The translations under genes were made by a program, and so were the position numbers. From Promethearchaeota archaeon (GTDB lineage: Archaea; Asgardarchaeota; Lokiarchaeia; Sigynarchaeales; SOKP01): a stretch of 6,718 nucleotides of DNA. The notes below the pieces were generated by a model. It did no database searches, was not told the DNA's origin, and was given only the letters and a program-made list of their open reading frames with translations. Where the stretch lies: contig WJKD01000561.1 of the NCBI GenBank assembly GCA_014729315.1, positions 1 to 6,718 of the forward strand. Direction: 5' to 3'. Positions 1-5,308 of the stretch are shown piece by piece (positions within the stretch are counted from its first letter, which is position 1; each line of letters begins with the position of its first letter).

Positions 1-2
1 GT

Positions 3-818
3 GTTATACTTCCTAAAGAAGAGATCCGATTATTATGCGAAATCGAACAGTTAATCGGAGAGGAAATACCTTTGCTTGATGATCTAAACAATGTTTTTCT
101 TGGTTATTCGGTTCAAAATTCAAGGGTATCAAAATTAAAAGTTTATGGGAGCGTGATTGCCTATATCCCGGAAAACATCGGAGATTTGAGCGCGCTTACC
201 GAGTTAAATATCTCGGACTGCGGAATCACAACCCTCCCAAATTCGTTATTCACACTTAAATCGTTGAAGAAGCTTACGTTATACGGAAACACTATCGCTC
301 TTCTCTCTCAAAATATAGAAAAGTTACAAGATCTCGAAGAATTAAACATCGGCAGAAACACAATGTCTTTCATTCCCGACCAAATTGGGAAATTGAGACA
401 TCTAAAAAAGCTCCAGATTGGAGAAAACCAAATCGAACAGTTGCCCAAAACACTTGGAAATCTTGAAAATTTAGAAGTATTTAGTTGTGTCTTTAACCTT
501 CTTACTGAAATTCCAAAAGAGATATGTGATAATTGTCATCATTTAATCGAACTTGCTATCTACGATAATTATATCGAAAAGCTTCCGGAAAATATCGGGA
601 ACCTTCAAAACCTCCAAAAGTTAAAAATATCATCAAATAACATCAAGAGATTTCCAAGAAGTATTGTAAATTTGAGGAACTTGACCTATCTTAACTTTTA
701 TGCGACGCATATCGTCGAATTAAGCGAAGAAGAAGAAAGATGGATTGAATTTTTAAAAAACCAAGGTTGTACCGTCCATCCCACAAGCTTGGAAGAAAAT
801 CGGAATATCAGGATTTGA
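3..818 (+). CDS. Leucine-rich-repeat protein, 5'-partial
   Basis: The frame is open from the window edge to TGA at 816-818, giving 271 visible residues. A TTG at 72 could serve as a start, but the 23 codons before it (containing EIRLLCEIEQLIGEEIP) look like genuine coding sequence, so the true start probably lies upstream. About nine tandem 23-residue repeats of the form LxxLxLxxNxIxxLPxxIGxL follow, roughly visible residues 41-248, for example ENIGDL, DQIGKL, KTLGNL and ENIGNL. A short C-terminal cap (EFLKNQGCTVHP) ends the array. LRR solenoids bind proteins; the ligand cannot be told from sequence. There is no signal peptide or membrane segment in the visible part, so a cytosolic location is likely. 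The short N-terminal helix plus 23-residue repeats resembles LRR proteins I recall from Lokiarchaeia; the same repeat length is also common in Leptospira. The gene converges on the PIN toxin gene at 940. Confidence 0.85.
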   Translation, partial: VILPKEEIRLLCEIEQLIGEEIPLLDDLNNVFLGYSVQNSRVSKLKVYGSVIAYIPENIGDLSALTELNISDCGITTLPNSLFTLKSLKKLTLYGNTIALLSQNIEKLQDLEELNIGRNTMSFIPDQIGKLRHLKKLQIGENQIEQLPKTLGNLENLEVFSCVFNLLTEIPKEICDNCHHLIELAIYDNYIEKLPENIGNLQNLQKLKISSNNIKRFPRSIVNLRNLTYLNFYATHIVELSEEEERWIEFLKNQGCTVHPTSLEENRNIRI

Positions 819-872
819 GACACGAGAAAAAAACTGTAATCAATACCTGAACTAAAAATAATTTGAACCGAA

Positions 873-890
873 ATATTGCATGAGCAATAT
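873..890. terminator. Inverted repeat between convergent genes, possible terminator
   Basis: ATATTGC at 873-879 and GCAATAT at 884-890 form a perfect 7-bp stem with a 4-nt loop (ATGA). It lies between the stop of the LRR gene (818) and the stop of the convergent PIN gene (940). On the minus strand it is followed by a T-rich stretch (TCAAATTATTTTT), as in archaeal termination regions. The placement supports a terminator, but archaeal termination depends more on T-tracts than on hairpins. Confidence 0.3.
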
Positions 891-939
891 ACAGAGATAG
901 GTAAATCGTGTTTTGGATTTACATTCATTTTAAATGACA

Positions 940-1350
940 TTAAAATTTATACTTAACTGTTCGTAATCGAGCAATATCGGGAAGTTCTTTTTCTGTGGTA
1001 TGAAATTCCGCATTGTTTTTTAGCGCTAAAGTAATGGATAAACAGTCATTATATGATAAGATTTTTCGATATTGACATTTTAAAAGTCCTGCATCAATAA
1101 TTGTTTCAGCTGTTAAGGAAAAAGACTTATAGGGAACATTCAATTGAAAAGATCTTATGCAATTTGCTGCGTATTTTTTGCCACCCGCAATACATAAATG
1201 TTTAAAAACTTCCACAAATATTACATGGCACACAAAAGCAGAAAACTTCTTGCTTTTAATGTTCTTGATCAATGCTTTAATTTCTTTTGGGGGATTTCTC
1301 TGATAATATAGACTAATTGGACCTGCATCTAAACACACTCGTTTCGCCAT
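940..1350 (-). CDS. PIN-domain ribonuclease toxin (VapC-like)
   Basis: A 136-residue protein of normal length for a single PIN domain, a metal-dependent RNase fold used as the toxin of type II toxin-antitoxin pairs. The acidic residues sit in the expected order: Asp8 in VCLDAG near the N-terminus, Glu47 in VIFVEV, Asp102 in LSYNDCLSI. Near the C-terminus TTEKEL (Glu120) stands where many VapCs have a fourth Asp. The ATG at 1348-1350 directly abuts the TAA of the upstream antitoxin gene (0-bp gap), so the two are cotranscribed and probably translationally coupled. The antitoxin is of the AbrB type, not DUF217, so the pair is a PIN toxin with an AbrB-like partner. No residue loss or frameshift is visible. 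The target RNA cannot be inferred. Confidence 0.85.
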   Translation of the reverse strand: MAKRVCLDAGPISLYYQRNPPKEIKALIKNIKSKKFSAFVCHVIFVEVFKHLCIAGGKKYAANCIRSFQLNVPYKSFSLTAETIIDAGLLKCQYRKILSYNDCLSITLALKNNAEFHTTEKELPDIARLRTVKYKF

Positions 1351-1599
1351 TTATTCTTCAAGCTCCATATCTTCTTTCCGAGATTGATTAAAAATTTTAC
1401 GAAACTCTTCAATTGTAAGCCCTTTTTTTCTTAATGATTCTACCGATTCAATAGGAATGATTTTTATTTCTCCATTTATTTCCTCTTTTACCAATACATA
1501 ATCTCCGTCAGAAATGTTGTACTTTTTTCTAATCTCAGCGGGTATCGAAATCATCCCTTTATTCGTAACTTTTACTACCTTTCCAGCCATTTTTTTCAC
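1351..1599 (-). CDS. AbrB/MazE-type antitoxin (SpoVT-AbrB domain)
   Basis: An 82-residue protein with an N-terminal SpoVT-AbrB swapped-hairpin DNA-binding domain (about residues 5-50: KVVKVTNKGMISIPAEIRKKYNISDGDYVLV). A charged C-terminal tail (about 53-82, ending RKEDMELEE) would wrap the toxin. It should neutralise the PIN toxin encoded immediately downstream and repress their shared promoter, as is usual for this family. Two starts are possible. GTG at 1597-1599 lies about 27 nt from a TATA-like box and would be leaderless. ATG at 1588-1590 gives the more typical N-terminus MAGKVVKV (79 residues) with a leader of about 9 nt. No Shine-Dalgarno site is seen. Confidence 0.82.
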   Translation of the reverse strand: MKKMAGKVVKVTNKGMISIPAEIRKKYNISDGDYVLVKEEINGEIKIIPIESVESLRKKGLTIEEFRKIFNQSRKEDMELEE

Positions 1600-1622
1600 T
1601 AAGTGTTATTCAAATATCTAAG

Positions 1623-1630
1623 TATTTAAG
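1623..1630 (-). promoter_or_regulatory. TATA-like box for the AbrB-PIN operon
   Basis: On the minus strand the sequence reads GGAAAAACTTAAATAC, an archaeal-type TATA box (CTTAAATA) behind a purine-rich stretch that could act as BRE. Its centre is about 27 nt before the GTG at 1599 and 36 nt before the ATG at 1590. A 12-bp direct repeat overlaps the box (see findings). Confidence 0.45.
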
Positions 1631-1743
1631 TTTTTCCTTAGCGACATTCAATTTTCTAAGTATTTATTTTAGAAGCTTTACTGATATATAATGTTATTAC
1701 TATTTCTTTTCCCAATAGCGTATTCGATTATTCTGGAGCATAA

Positions 1744-1962
1744 TCAAAAAAGGATTATTTACCAGAACTTGAAAATCTGTAATTGTTAATTGGAAATCAA
1801 ATTGAGTATTTACATCATAAAAACGATAAAAAGAATTATCCTAATCCCAAATCTGATGATATCATTATTTCTTCGGTTCTTCCGAATTTTAAATTCAAAA
1901 TAAAGTGGTTATGGAATCAAGATGAATACCCTCTTATTGATATATTGAAAGAAGTGCTATAG
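1744..1962 (+). pseudogene. Uma2-family nuclease remnant (C-terminal part)
   Basis: One frame reads SKKDYLPELENL, a TAA stop at 1780-1782, then LLIGNQIEYLHHKN and about 45 more residues to TAG at 1960-1962. The tail SSVLPNFKFKIKWLWNQDEYP aligns well by eye with the ends of the two other Uma2 proteins here (SKILPDFVLKPIWLWSRQDFP at 2355-3002 and SRILPDLKFKPIWIWERKKYP at 5309-5614). The N-terminal half, including the region that would hold the catalytic Asp and Glu, is absent. The in-frame stops at 1741 and 1780 and the lack of an ATG show it is broken. A weak extension upstream to about 1705 (FPNSVFDYSGA) may belong to the same gene. It is divergent from the other copies, so it is an old paralogue and not a recent duplicate. 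Confidence 0.7.
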
Positions 1963-1984
1963 TTTATATAAAAATTAATTTTAA

Positions 1985-2161
1985 AAGATAGAGGGTAAAC
2001 GAGCTGCTCCTCCTGCTGATAACGGCGGACCCTATGGTTATCATAAAATATTCGAGGTTTTAAATAATCCCAGTCATCGCAAGCCCAAGGAGATGAAGGA
2101 AAGGGTGGATGTCAATCTTAATTGCGAAAAAATGCAATGTTATATGAGTAATATGCCCTAA
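1985..2161 (+). pseudogene. pRiA4b ORF-3-like protein remnant (C-terminal part)
   Basis: The frame from 1985 to TAA at 2159-2161 encodes KIEGKRAAPPADNGGPYGYH, then KIFEVLNNPSHRKPKEMKER. From family knowledge, plasmid pRiA4b ORF-3 proteins (PF07929, also a passenger of IS1096-type elements) end in a segment of the form EGKRACPPEDxGGPxGYxxFLEAxxDPxHxEHEE. The match covers the GKRA, PP, D, GGP, GY and PxH positions. Only this C-terminal piece is left: a TAA at 1982 closes the frame upstream and there is no start codon. The tail after about residue 42 does not resemble the usual FDP ending. It starts 22 bp after the Uma2 remnant. The function of the family is not established. Confidence 0.6.
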
Positions 2162-2318
2162 CTTATAGCTATTAAAATTTCTAAAATTATTACTCTTTTC
2201 CTCTGTCTTACGTTTGAAAAACTAAATATTATGTTTGCTGCGTGAAAAACGGGTAAAAGATCGAATCACATATTTGATCCTTAGGTATTTATCTAATCTT
2301 TATTTATAATATTTCGGA

Positions 2319-2329
2319 AAAATATAATA
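2319..2329 (+). promoter_or_regulatory. TATA-like box for the Uma2 gene
   Basis: CGGAAAAATATAATAG contains an AAATATAATA box centred about 30 nt before the ATG at 2355, with a GGAA stretch in the BRE position. No Shine-Dalgarno site precedes the ATG, so a leaderless or very short-leader transcript is likely. A second A+T-rich motif (ATATATAG, 2342-2349) is too close to the start to act as TATA box. Confidence 0.4.
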
Positions 2330-2354
2330 GTCAAAATTTCCATATATAGTTTGT

Positions 2355-3002
2355 ATGGAGTTTAAGATAGATTTTCCCCACTCATTAGATCTTAGAGGAA
2401 CTGACTATACCATTTTAAAATATGACATCACTGAAGATGAGTTTTGGAAGCTATCTGATGAAGATACAAATTTTGAATTAATTGATGGGGTGTTAGTTAT
2501 CCATTCTCCTGCCTCTACAGAGCACGAACAACTTTTTAGTTATCTTAATAGGTTACTAGGTTTTTATGTGGAAGAGAAAGAAATAGGTGTTCTCCTTGGA
2601 TCGCGACTTGTGATGAGGCTCGACCCAAAGTGGAGCCCAGAGCCGGATCTCATGCTTGTCCTTTCAGAGAACCAAAATATAATAAAGGATACACGTGTAG
2701 AGGGCGCAGCAGATTTCGTGATTGAAATCCTCTCTAAAGCGACTCGAGATATTGATCTACAGAAAAAAGTGCCCAAGTATTTAGAATGTGGTGTAAAGGA
2801 GATTTGGATTATTGATCCGGAGAATAAGAAATTTTCTGTTTACGAAGGAGAGAATAAGAAAACATGGGATATAGGGATGCAGGAGCTTAATATTGATTCA
2901 AAAATCTTACCGGATTTTGTTCTGAAACCTATTTGGTTATGGAGCCGCCAAGACTTTCCGGTTAATCAAATCATAAAGAAAATATCAAGAGATCTAGATT
3001 AA
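2355..3002 (+). CDS. Uma2-family (DUF820) PD-(D/E)XK endonuclease, full length
   Basis: A 215-residue protein with the full Uma2 layout. The N-terminal part has ITEDEFWKL and FELIDGVLVIHSPAS (Glu41, Gly45). The nuclease core has SPEPDLMLV (Asp98), DFVIEILSKATRDIDLQKK (Glu124 and Lys138) and YLECGVKEIWIIDP. The C-terminal segment LPDFVLKPIWLW is shared with the other copies. Asp98, Glu124 and Lys138 match the PD-(D/E)XK triad, so a metal-dependent DNA nuclease fold is well supported. The biological role of Uma2 proteins is poorly known; they are usually seen as selfish or defence-related genes that spread in many copies. It stands alone on the plus strand behind its own TATA-like box and is flanked by decayed copies of itself and of pRiA4b ORF-3-like genes. 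It is the only complete one of the three Uma2 copies. Confidence 0.9.
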   Translation: MEFKIDFPHSLDLRGTDYTILKYDITEDEFWKLSDEDTNFELIDGVLVIHSPASTEHEQLFSYLNRLLGFYVEEKEIGVLLGSRLVMRLDPKWSPEPDLMLVLSENQNIIKDTRVEGAADFVIEILSKATRDIDLQKKVPKYLECGVKEIWIIDPENKKFSVYEGENKKTWDIGMQELNIDSKILPDFVLKPIWLWSRQDFPVNQIIKKISRDLD

Positions 3003-3215
3003 TAATTGAAAGTTATCCCAAAGGAAATTATTTAAAAATGAGCGTTTTTAATTTTGTTAATTTTATAACCTCGGAGAAATTATTCTAATAAAATATAATA
3101 AAATGCATTATAATTCTTCATATTACTGATCTGGTCAGCTTTAAATGATTCCAATTTCTTTTTCAATTAAAACTCTGTCAGGAGTTAGAAGAACAATTAG
3201 GAAAACAATAATATA

Positions 3216-3342
3216 AAACCTCATAGCTACGGGCATTATGGATATCAGGAGATGCTCGATTTTTTAAATGATCCCGATCACCGCAGACATAATAAAATAA
3301 AGGATAAGATGGATGAATGACAATTTTGATCCTGTCTTAAAA
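3216..3342 (+). pseudogene. Second pRiA4b ORF-3-like remnant, frameshifted
   Basis: The frame from 3216 reads KPHSYGHYGYQEMLDFLNDP, then DHRRHNKIKDKMDE and TGA at 3318-3320. It matches the C-terminal signature of the pRiA4b ORF-3 family (YGYQEMLDFLxDPxHxxH) and the remnant at 1985-2161 (PYGYHKIFEVLNNPSH). The usual ending of the family, a short FDP motif, appears straight after in another frame: ATG at 3313 gives MNDNFDP. That indicates a one-base frameshift near 3312. The open frame starts only at 3201 (TAG at 3198) and has no start codon, so the N-terminal domain is missing. It lies 213 bp after the intact Uma2 gene. Confidence 0.6.
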
Positions 3343-3345
3343 TAT

Positions 3346-3480
3346 ATGATGAATGAAAACCAAGTTCATCATTACCGTAGGGACTACGGGAAGTCACGCC
3401 TATAGAGATCGTGTAAGACGCCTTTGAGGTGCCTTATTAATTCCCTTTAAGCTGTTTAGGGCGTGATTATTTTTTCTTCT
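3346..3480 (+). ncRNA. Candidate structured RNA or hairpin cluster ending in a T-run
   Basis: Three inverted repeats lie in succession. ATGATGAA (3346-3353) pairs with TTCATCAT (3365-3372), 8 bp with an 11-nt loop. CCGTAG (3375-3380) pairs with CTACGG (3384-3389), 6 bp with a 3-nt loop. AGTCACGCC (3392-3400) pairs with GGCGTGATT (3460-3468), 9 bp including one G-U, enclosing 59 nt. A T-rich tract follows directly (about 3467-3480). The part from about 3375 to 3466 is richer in G+C than its A+T-rich surroundings, as expected of structured RNA. It is not a tRNA, a C/D-box RNA (no usable box D) or a riboswitch I recognise. It could also be a terminator or the end of a mobile element. Confidence 0.3.
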
Positions 3481-3657
3481 ATGCTCCAATAACTCACATA
3501 TCGCAAAACTCATCAAAACTGAGTTCTTCGGTGATATTATGTCTTGTGCTTATGAATTTTTTCAAGAAGATTTGACAGAACTTAACCTTAAACTGTTTAT
3601 ATAGTCAATATTTTGGAGTAAGAGAATCAGCAAACTTTAAATAAGGAATAGAATAAT
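3373..3657. other. Intergenic stretch without a convincing gene
   Basis: Apart from the hairpins up to 3480, nothing here is supported as a gene. A minus-strand frame ending at about 3510 (FLKKFISTRHNITEELSFDE, then FCDM) is short and unrecognised. TTTATATAG at about 3596-3604 and CTTTAAATAAGG near 3636-3647 look like archaeal TATA boxes but face no gene on the plus strand. Confidence 0.35.
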
Positions 3658-3780
3658 TTATAATTCTTCTTTCTTTATTTCTTCTACAATTGAATCGGGA
3701 GAATAATCTTTAAGCCAATGCTTGTGCTCCTTCGTATAATCACCGGTACCAGATTTATAATGGTGTAAGAAGGGAACCAT
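3658..3780 (-). CDS. Small hypothetical protein downstream of the VapBC pair
   Basis: ATG at 3778-3780 opens 40 codons ending with TAA at 3658-3660. The product reads MVPFLHHYKSGTGDYTKEHK, then HWLKDYSPDSIVEEIKKEEL. The composition is protein-like: an aromatic and basic first half with a GTGDYTKE motif, then an acidic amphipathic helix. It begins 24 bp after the TAG of the PIN toxin gene and, by chance or decay, in the same frame, so it would be cotranscribed. No Shine-Dalgarno site is evident. I do not recognise the family. It may be the C-terminal remnant of a larger decayed protein or a small third component of the operon. Confidence 0.4.
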   Translation of the reverse strand: MVPFLHHYKSGTGDYTKEHKHWLKDYSPDSIVEEIKKEEL

Positions 3781-3804
3781 TCCTACTGAATAGTAGTCAA
3801 AAAA

Positions 3805-4236
3805 CTAATAGCTATGTATTTTTAAACCGGGAACATTTTCGTAATGAGTAATATTATTAGTCACTATTTCATGATGGCCATTAGCCAATATTATCCCTGC
3901 TATCAAAATATCCATTTTTCCTATATTCATGCCTTTAGAATCTAATGAAGCGCTTAATTCGGCTGATCTTTTAATTGCAGGAATCGTAAGGTCGTATACT
4001 TGGATATCACTTAGGAATTGTACCATACGTTGTTCTTCTTGTTTTAATCGATTGAGAAAAGTTAAATCCTTTTGAAACCTTTTTGATAAGGGGGGAAAAT
4101 AAAATCCATAATAAATCTCATAAAGGACTATGATTGCAATTGCAAAAATAGATTTAGCATGTTCAGCCAGAAAAGCCGCCATATTAGGTTTTCCTCTTAA
4201 AATTGCAATAATAGCATCACTGTCTAGAAATATCAT
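3805..4236 (-). CDS. vapC: PIN-domain toxin VapC
   Basis: A 143-residue PIN-domain protein, the usual size for VapC, expected to cleave RNA (often tRNA or rRNA) when freed from its antitoxin. Asp5 (MIFLDSDAII), Glu40 (VLYEIYYG) and Asp109 (GKMDILIAG) match three conserved acidic residues. The fourth position is in IVTNNITHYENVPGLKI, where Asn is common in this subgroup. The ATG at 4234-4236 overlaps the end of the antitoxin gene by 20 bp, typical of tightly coupled vapBC pairs. It is preceded by a strong Shine-Dalgarno (AAGGAGGGA) about 5 nt away, so this second gene of the operon is initiated from its own ribosome site. No defects are seen. Confidence 0.88.
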   Translation of the reverse strand: MIFLDSDAIIAILRGKPNMAAFLAEHAKSIFAIAIIVLYEIYYGFYFPPLSKRFQKDLTFLNRLKQEEQRMVQFLSDIQVYDLTIPAIKRSAELSASLDSKGMNIGKMDILIAGIILANGHHEIVTNNITHYENVPGLKIHSY

Positions 4237-4483
4237 TTAATCCCTCCTTAACCCGTTCATCAATATTGTCATTCATAGATTTGCGGAATTCTTCAACTTT
4301 TTGTGCAAATTCCTCCGGGAAATCAGACCATACTCCGAAATACTTCATTAAACGGGATGTGCTCCCTTTTGAACCTTCATTTAAGATTCTTTCGATAACA
4401 TCTGAAAAACTCTCGCCCTTTTGTTTTAATTTCTTTAATTTTTCATATACTCCTAATCTAACCGAAATATTTTTTGATGCCAT
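4217..4483 (-). CDS. vapB: VapB antitoxin, DUF217 family
   Basis: An 88-residue protein that starts MASKNISVRLGVYEKLKKLK and continues with KGESFSDVIERIL. This is the signature of the DUF217 VapB antitoxins, which are found chiefly in archaea. Residues about 1-40 form the ribbon-helix-helix-like DNA-binding part (beta strand KNISVRL, helices YEKLKKLK and SDVIERIL). The C-terminal half (about 45-88) with FPEEFAQKVEEFRKSM would bind and block the toxin. It is the first gene of the operon, overlapping vapC by 20 bp. The ATG at 4481-4483 follows a TATA-like box about 38 nt upstream. A triple TAGATA repeat lies between box and start and may be its own operator. Confidence 0.87.
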   Translation of the reverse strand: MASKNISVRLGVYEKLKKLKQKGESFSDVIERILNEGSKGSTSRLMKYFGVWSDFPEEFAQKVEEFRKSMNDNIDERVKEGLNDISRQ

Positions 4484-4484
4484 A

Positions 4485-4525
4485 TATCTACCACATATCT
4501 ATAAAGATTATCTACATATATAAAT
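4485..4525 (-). promoter_or_regulatory. TATA box and triple TAGATA repeat before vapBC
   Basis: On the minus strand ATTTATATA (4517-4525) is a good archaeal TATA box. Downstream, TAGATA occurs three times, at 4509-4514, 4496-4501 and 4485-4490, spaced 13 and 11 bp, close to one helical turn. The last copy ends 1 nt before the ATG. Repeats lying between TATA box and start are where an autorepressing VapB dimer would bind. The promoter call is fairly safe; the operator role is inferred. Confidence 0.45.
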
Positions 4526-4567
4526 TCTTTCGCTCTCATAGTGTTATTCATTGTGATAAAACAAGAT

Positions 4568-4741
4568 TTAAGAACAAATATAGGCAAGAATAATTAGAAG
4601 TCTTGACGAATTTAAGATACTTTGAAGACCCTTTTGTAGACCCTTTTGAATAAGGTTTTTTAAGTCTTTCTTTGACCAACCTTCAGCTATATCTACGTTA
4701 AAAGTAGGTATGAGATAAGTCGAATCTAAACATAATTTCAA
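4568..4741 (-). pseudogene. Truncated PIN toxin (N-terminal stub)
   Basis: TTG at 4739-4741 overlaps the TGA of the upstream antitoxin (4738-4740) and opens 57 codons ending with TAA at 4568-4570. The start, MKLCLDSTYLIPTFNVDIAE followed by GWSKKDLKNLI, is the first strand and helix of an archaeal PIN toxin, with Asp6 as the first catalytic acid. After about residue 34 the sequence loses the family pattern: two tandem 12-bp copies (QKGLQKGLQ) and an unrelated tail ending LLIILAYICS. The Glu and both later Asp residues are missing, so it cannot be an active nuclease. Position, overlap with the antitoxin and the N-terminal match make this the former toxin of the pair at 4738-4965. Confidence 0.65.
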
Positions 4742-4965
4742 TCAAATTCTCTTTCTATATTTTTCAAGACATGATACGAAATTTTTACATCTTTAGGCTT
4801 ACTTAATATTTCCTCTAAAGAATCAATCTTTTGCACTATAACGCGGTTGGAATATCCTTTCATGATAATAGTCTGATCTGTATTAAAACCTAAAAATTCT
4901 CTCACTTCTTTTGGAGGGATAATTTCCCCTTTTGAGCCAATTTTGAGAATATACTGTTTTTTCAT
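4738..4965 (-). CDS. AbrB-type antitoxin (toxin partner truncated)
   Basis: A 75-residue protein with a SpoVT-AbrB domain at residues about 1-45 (MKKQYILKIGSKGEIIPPKE, then VREFLGF) and a C-terminal toxin-binding tail (about 46-75, ending ISYHVLKNIEREFD). The ATG at 4963-4965 is preferred over an in-frame GTG at 4978-4980 because a TTTAAA box is centred about 27 nt before it, the spacing of a leaderless archaeal transcript; the GTG would be only 12 nt away. Its TGA overlaps the TTG start of a PIN toxin stub, so this was an antitoxin-toxin operon. With the toxin cut, it is probably an orphan regulator or could cross-talk with the other AbrB-PIN pair. Confidence 0.8.
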   Translation of the reverse strand: MKKQYILKIGSKGEIIPPKEVREFLGFNTDQTIIMKGYSNRVIVQKIDSLEEILSKPKDVKISYHVLKNIEREFD

Positions 4966-4989
4966 GCAGTATAAAACCACTCGAAAAAG

Positions 4990-4995
4990 TTTAAA
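4990..4995 (-). promoter_or_regulatory. TATA-like box for the orphan AbrB gene
   Basis: The minus strand reads CGATAAATTTAAACTTTTTCG. TTTAAA is centred about 27 nt before the ATG at 4965. This spacing fixes the start codon choice and implies a leaderless mRNA. Confidence 0.45.
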
Positions 4996-5009
4996 TTTAT
5001 CGAGTCGTT

Positions 5010-5308
5010 GATTTTAGTGTCAATCGTTCGGCTCTCTCTCCTCATTCCAAGGCTAGGCAAAATCAATCGTTTTAAACTTATCCGATCCTCCCACCGATCT
5101 CCTTAATAGGCATAAAGGATCCCAAGATTCCACGCTGTAAAACTCAGAGAGGAATCGATCAGACTCTCCACAGATGTCGCACCCGAACGGCGCCGAAACC
5201 GAGGCTTTCTCGGGCAATCCCGGACACTGTTTCAATTTTCGAAGGCATTTTTGATTTTTTCCGCGCCGACCTGGGTTTATGCGGATGTTTCCCCGTCTCT
5301 TCTTTTGA
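5010..5308. other. G+C-rich patch of unknown origin
   Basis: By hand count 5041-5280 holds 115 G or C in 240 bases (48%), against visibly A+T-rich flanks. A minus-strand frame at 5053-5235 (TTG start, 60 residues, containing FGCDICGESDRFLSEFY) is open but unrecognised, with only one CxxC pair and no clear ribosome site; I do not call it a gene. The patch ends exactly where Uma2 homology begins (about 5310-5320). CGTCTC (5294-5299) and GAGACG (5312-5317) form an inverted repeat across the junction. It may be inserted foreign DNA, a remnant of a mobile element or an assembly join. Confidence 0.45.

Noticed and set aside
698..940. Minus-strand frame of 80 codons overlapping the end of the LRR gene
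   Set aside because: Its upper part is antisense to a clearly coding LRR segment and the product has no recognisable character.
2252..2273. Imperfect palindrome around GATCGAAT / ATTTGATC upstream of the intact Uma2
   Set aside because: Only 7 of 8 arm positions match and A+T-rich DNA gives many such pairs; no reason to call it an operator.
2564..2776. Minus-strand frame of 70 codons inside the Uma2 gene
   Set aside because: Antisense shadow of the conserved Uma2 core; Ser/Arg-rich composition typical of reverse frames.
3346..3420. C/D-box guide RNA suggested by ATGATGA
   Set aside because: No CTGA box D at a suitable distance and no internal box pair.
4266..4523. Plus-strand frame of 85 codons opposite vapB
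   Set aside because: Fully antisense to a well-supported DUF217 antitoxin and its promoter; Phe/Ser-rich and without homology.
5053..5235. Minus-strand frame of 60 codons in the G+C-rich patch
   Set aside because: TTG start, no ribosome site, single CxxC pair, no family recognised; long frames arise easily in G+C-rich DNA. Kept only as part of the described patch.
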